Below, in pieces: positions 43,786-45,482 of a stretch of 45,482 nt of DNA. How positions within the stretch are numbered: the first letter of the stretch is position 1; each line of letters begins with the position of its first letter. The stretch lies in assembly GCA_012518615.1 (NCBI GenBank), contig JAAYRU010000023.1, forward strand, positions 1 to 45,482, given 5' to 3'. Source of the stretch: Christensenellaceae bacterium. Its GTDB lineage: Bacteria; Bacillota; Clostridia; Christensenellales; Aristaeellaceae. The translations under genes and the position numbers were made by a program. The notes under the pieces are model-generated. The model was not told where the DNA came from, ran no database searches, and saw nothing but the letters and a program-made list of their open reading frames with translations.

Positions 43786-44880
43786 ATGAAAACCGTTATG
43801 CTCGTTTTTGGCACTCGTCCCGAAGCTATCAAAATGTGCCCATTGGTCAAAGAACTCAAAAGTCGTAAAGAATTGAAAACCTTAGTCTGCGTTACTGGTC
43901 AGCACCGAGAGATGCTTGACCAGGTACTAAAGACCTTTGAAGTGGTACCGGACTACGACCTGTCTATCATGAAGCAAAAGCAGACCTTGTTTGATGTCAC
44001 CTGCAATATCCTAACCAGTATCAAGCCAGTTTTAGAAGAGGTTAAGCCGGATGTTGTTTTGGTACACGGCGATACAAGTACTACTTTTGCCACGGCATTG
44101 GCCTGCTTCTATCTTCAGATTCCGGTGGGTCATGTAGAGGCAGGATTGCGTACCTATGACATCTATTCCCCCTATCCGGAAGAGTTCAATCGCCAGGCTG
44201 TAAGCATTATCAGTCAGTATAATTTTGCGCCGACTCAAATGTCAAAAGACAATTTACTTAGAGCTGGTTATAAAGAAGATAGTATTTATATTACCGGCAA
44301 TACAGCCATTGATGCGCTGCAAACTACTGTTCGGGAGGACTATACTCATCCTGAACTTGATTGGGCTAAAGATAGTTGTCTCATTATGATAACTGCCCAT
44401 CGGCGGGAAAACCTGGGTCAGCCCATGCACAATATGTTCCGCGCAATCCGTCGTATTATCGATGAGCATTCGGATGTTAAAGCTATTTATCCGATTCATA
44501 TGAACCCTGTGGTTCGAGAGGCTGCTCAACAGGAATTGGGTGATTGTGATCGCATCCACATTATTGAGCCGTTGGATGTACTGGATTTTCATAATTTCTT
44601 GGCGCGGTCTTATCTGATTATCACTGATTCTGGCGGTATTCAGGAAGAAGCTCCTTCGCTGGGTAAACCCGTATTAGTTATGCGTGACACAACGGAAAGA
44701 CCTGAAGGTATCGCTGCTGGAACCTTGAAACTGGTAGGGACTGATGAGAAAGTCATTTATGATGCGTTTAAGTTACTGCTTAATGATAAAGCTGAATACG
44801 AAAAAATGAGCAAAGCGAGCAACCCTTATGGAGATGGTCTGGCGAGCAAGAGAATTGCGGATATCTTGACGGGAAAATAA
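43786..44880 (+). CDS. wecB: Non-hydrolysing UDP-GlcNAc 2-epimerase WecB
   Basis: This 364-residue enzyme interconverts UDP-GlcNAc and UDP-ManNAc. Key segments are GTRPEAIKMCPLV (9-21), HGDTSTTFATALA, HVEAGLRTYDIYSPYPEEFNRQ and DSGGIQEEAPSLGKPVLVMR. The length is normal. AAGGAG lies before the ATG. UDP-ManNAc could be used directly or oxidised to ManNAcA, but the only 6-dehydrogenase in the locus looks TviB/WbpO-like and not WecC-like. It is the last gene of the locus, and no clear terminator follows it. Confidence 0.95.
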   Translation: MKTVMLVFGTRPEAIKMCPLVKELKSRKELKTLVCVTGQHREMLDQVLKTFEVVPDYDLSIMKQKQTLFDVTCNILTSIKPVLEEVKPDVVLVHGDTSTTFATALACFYLQIPVGHVEAGLRTYDIYSPYPEEFNRQAVSIISQYNFAPTQMSKDNLLRAGYKEDSIYITGNTAIDALQTTVREDYTHPELDWAKDSCLIMITAHRRENLGQPMHNMFRAIRRIIDEHSDVKAIYPIHMNPVVREAAQQELGDCDRIHIIEPLDVLDFHNFLARSYLIITDSGGIQEEAPSLGKPVLVMRDTTERPEGIAAGTLKLVGTDEKVIYDAFKLLLNDKAEYEKMSKASNPYGDGLASKRIADILTGK

Positions 44881-45033
44881 CTTTTGCTTTCATTTTGCAA
44901 ATTGCAACTCAAAGTGCAACACTTTTATCTCCGAACAATAAGTGCATTGTGTAGCTCCCCGCCTCCTCAAGGGGTCTGTGTCACAAATGTTTGACTTCTC
45001 TACATCTAGCGTCAAAATATTTCCCCCAAAGTC
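44881..45033 (+). other. Intergenic region between wecB and the rRNA promoter
   Basis: It holds no recognisable gene and no convincing intrinsic terminator: only a 4-bp CCCC/GGGG stem near 44958-44974 without a T-run. An inverted repeat TTTGAC (44990-44995) / GTCAAA (45011-45016) lies just upstream of the rRNA promoter. Confidence 0.4.
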
Positions 45034-45062
45034 TTGACAAAGAATTATGGTTGTGTTATTAT
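45034..45062 (+). promoter_or_regulatory. rRNA operon promoter
   Basis: Consensus -35 TTGACA (45034-45039), a 17-bp spacer and -10 TATTAT (45057-45062), about 107 bp before the mature 16S end. This strength is expected for rRNA. The intervening leader (about 45069-45168) should carry processing signals. Confidence 0.85.
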
Positions 45063-45168
45063 ATTCAGGCGCCTTTGGAGCGGGGTCTTCATTGGAAGCG
45101 CAGGAACCTTGAAAACGATACATTGAAGAAGCGAAGAAACGACAGTTAATTCTGAGAGTAAAGAGATT

Positions 45169-45482
45169 AAACACAAGAGTTTGATCCTGGCTCAGGACGA
45201 ACGCTGGCGGCGCGCCTAACACATGCAAGTCGAACGGGGTATATAGTTGAGTAATCGAATATATACCTAGTGGCGGACGGGTGAGTAACGCGTGAGCAAC
45301 CTGCCTCTTACAGGGGGATAACGTACCGAAAGGCACACTAATACCGCATATAAAACAATTACGCATGTAGTTGTATAGAAAGGGATTACCGGTAAGAGAT
45401 GGGCTCGCGTCCGATTAGATAGTTGGTAGGGTAACGGCCTACCAAGTCAACGATCGGTAGCCGACCTGAGAGGGTGATCGGC
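45169..45482 (+). rRNA. 16S ribosomal RNA, 5' part (cut by window edge)
   Basis: The universal 5' sequence AGAGTTTGATCCTGGCTCAG begins at 45176, which places the mature end near 45169 by comparison with E. coli numbering. GACGAACGCTGGCGGCG, the V1 hairpin, GGCGGACGGGTGAGTAACGCG and the V2 region follow. The GAGCAACCTGCC...GGGGGATAACG stretch is typical of Clostridia. About 314 of roughly 1500 nt are present. Confidence 0.97.

Noticed and set aside
45011-45019. Second rRNA promoter using TTGACT at 44991
   Set aside because: At 17 bp the -10 position reads AAAATA, too far from consensus.

Overview
The window reads like the chromosome of a low-to-mid GC Gram-positive anaerobe of the Clostridia (Bacillota). 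The signs are strong AGGAGG ribosome binding sites, sigma-A promoters, CIRCE (HrcA) operators, YxlEFG-like and LoaP-type genes, and the 5' end of a 16S rRNA gene with a Clostridia-like V1-V2 region at the right edge. I cannot name a genus from the sequence alone.

Positions 1-24.2 kb look like ordinary backbone, with frequent ATA (Ile) and AGG (Arg) codons. In order they hold: a MerR regulator / small membrane protein / ABC exporter operon (minus); a GH109-like Gfo/Idh/MocA oxidoreductase; a solitary phage terminase large subunit; and a secreted FMN-binding-like protein. A heat-shock/redox block follows (htpG, a CIRCE operator, an archaeal-type peroxiredoxin, a second CIRCE operator, groES-groEL). 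Next come an alpha/beta hydrolase, a pair of half-size chromate-transporter proteins, an acyl-CoA ligase divergent from an acyl-ACP thioesterase, and an envelope operon. That operon encodes an MMPL transporter, an exported partner, an ECF sigma factor, an anti-sigma factor fused to DUF4349, a SIMPL protein and possibly a small Cys-rich secreted protein. A GNAT acetyltransferase precedes it.

From about 24.5 kb to 44.9 kb lies a surface-polysaccharide locus, all on the plus strand. It opens with a sigma-A promoter, a leader of about 315 nt rich in hairpins, and a LoaP-type NusG paralogue expected to drive processive transcription of the locus. Fifteen biosynthetic genes follow. They encode a polyprenyl-phosphate sugar transferase, a WbpV/WbjF-like epimerase, a WbuB-like glycosyltransferase, a WbpG-like amidotransferase, a UDP-HexNAc 6-dehydrogenase (TviB/WbpO-like), a C4 epimerase (WbpP-like), two further glycosyltransferases alternating with two TupA-like ATP-grasp proteins, a Wzy-like polymerase, a Wzx flippase, an opine-dehydrogenase-family enzyme, CapE/CapF/CapG (UDP-L-FucNAc) and WecB. 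Their different codon habit (ATT, TTG and CGA common) suggests horizontal acquisition.

The enzyme set predicts a Wzx/Wzy polymer containing L-FucNAc and an N-acetylhexosaminuronic acid. That acid may be amidated and/or decorated with an amino acid or opine. The opine dehydrogenase plus two TupA-like ligases is the most intriguing part of the window. The locus ends about 150 bp before a consensus rRNA promoter and the partial 16S gene.
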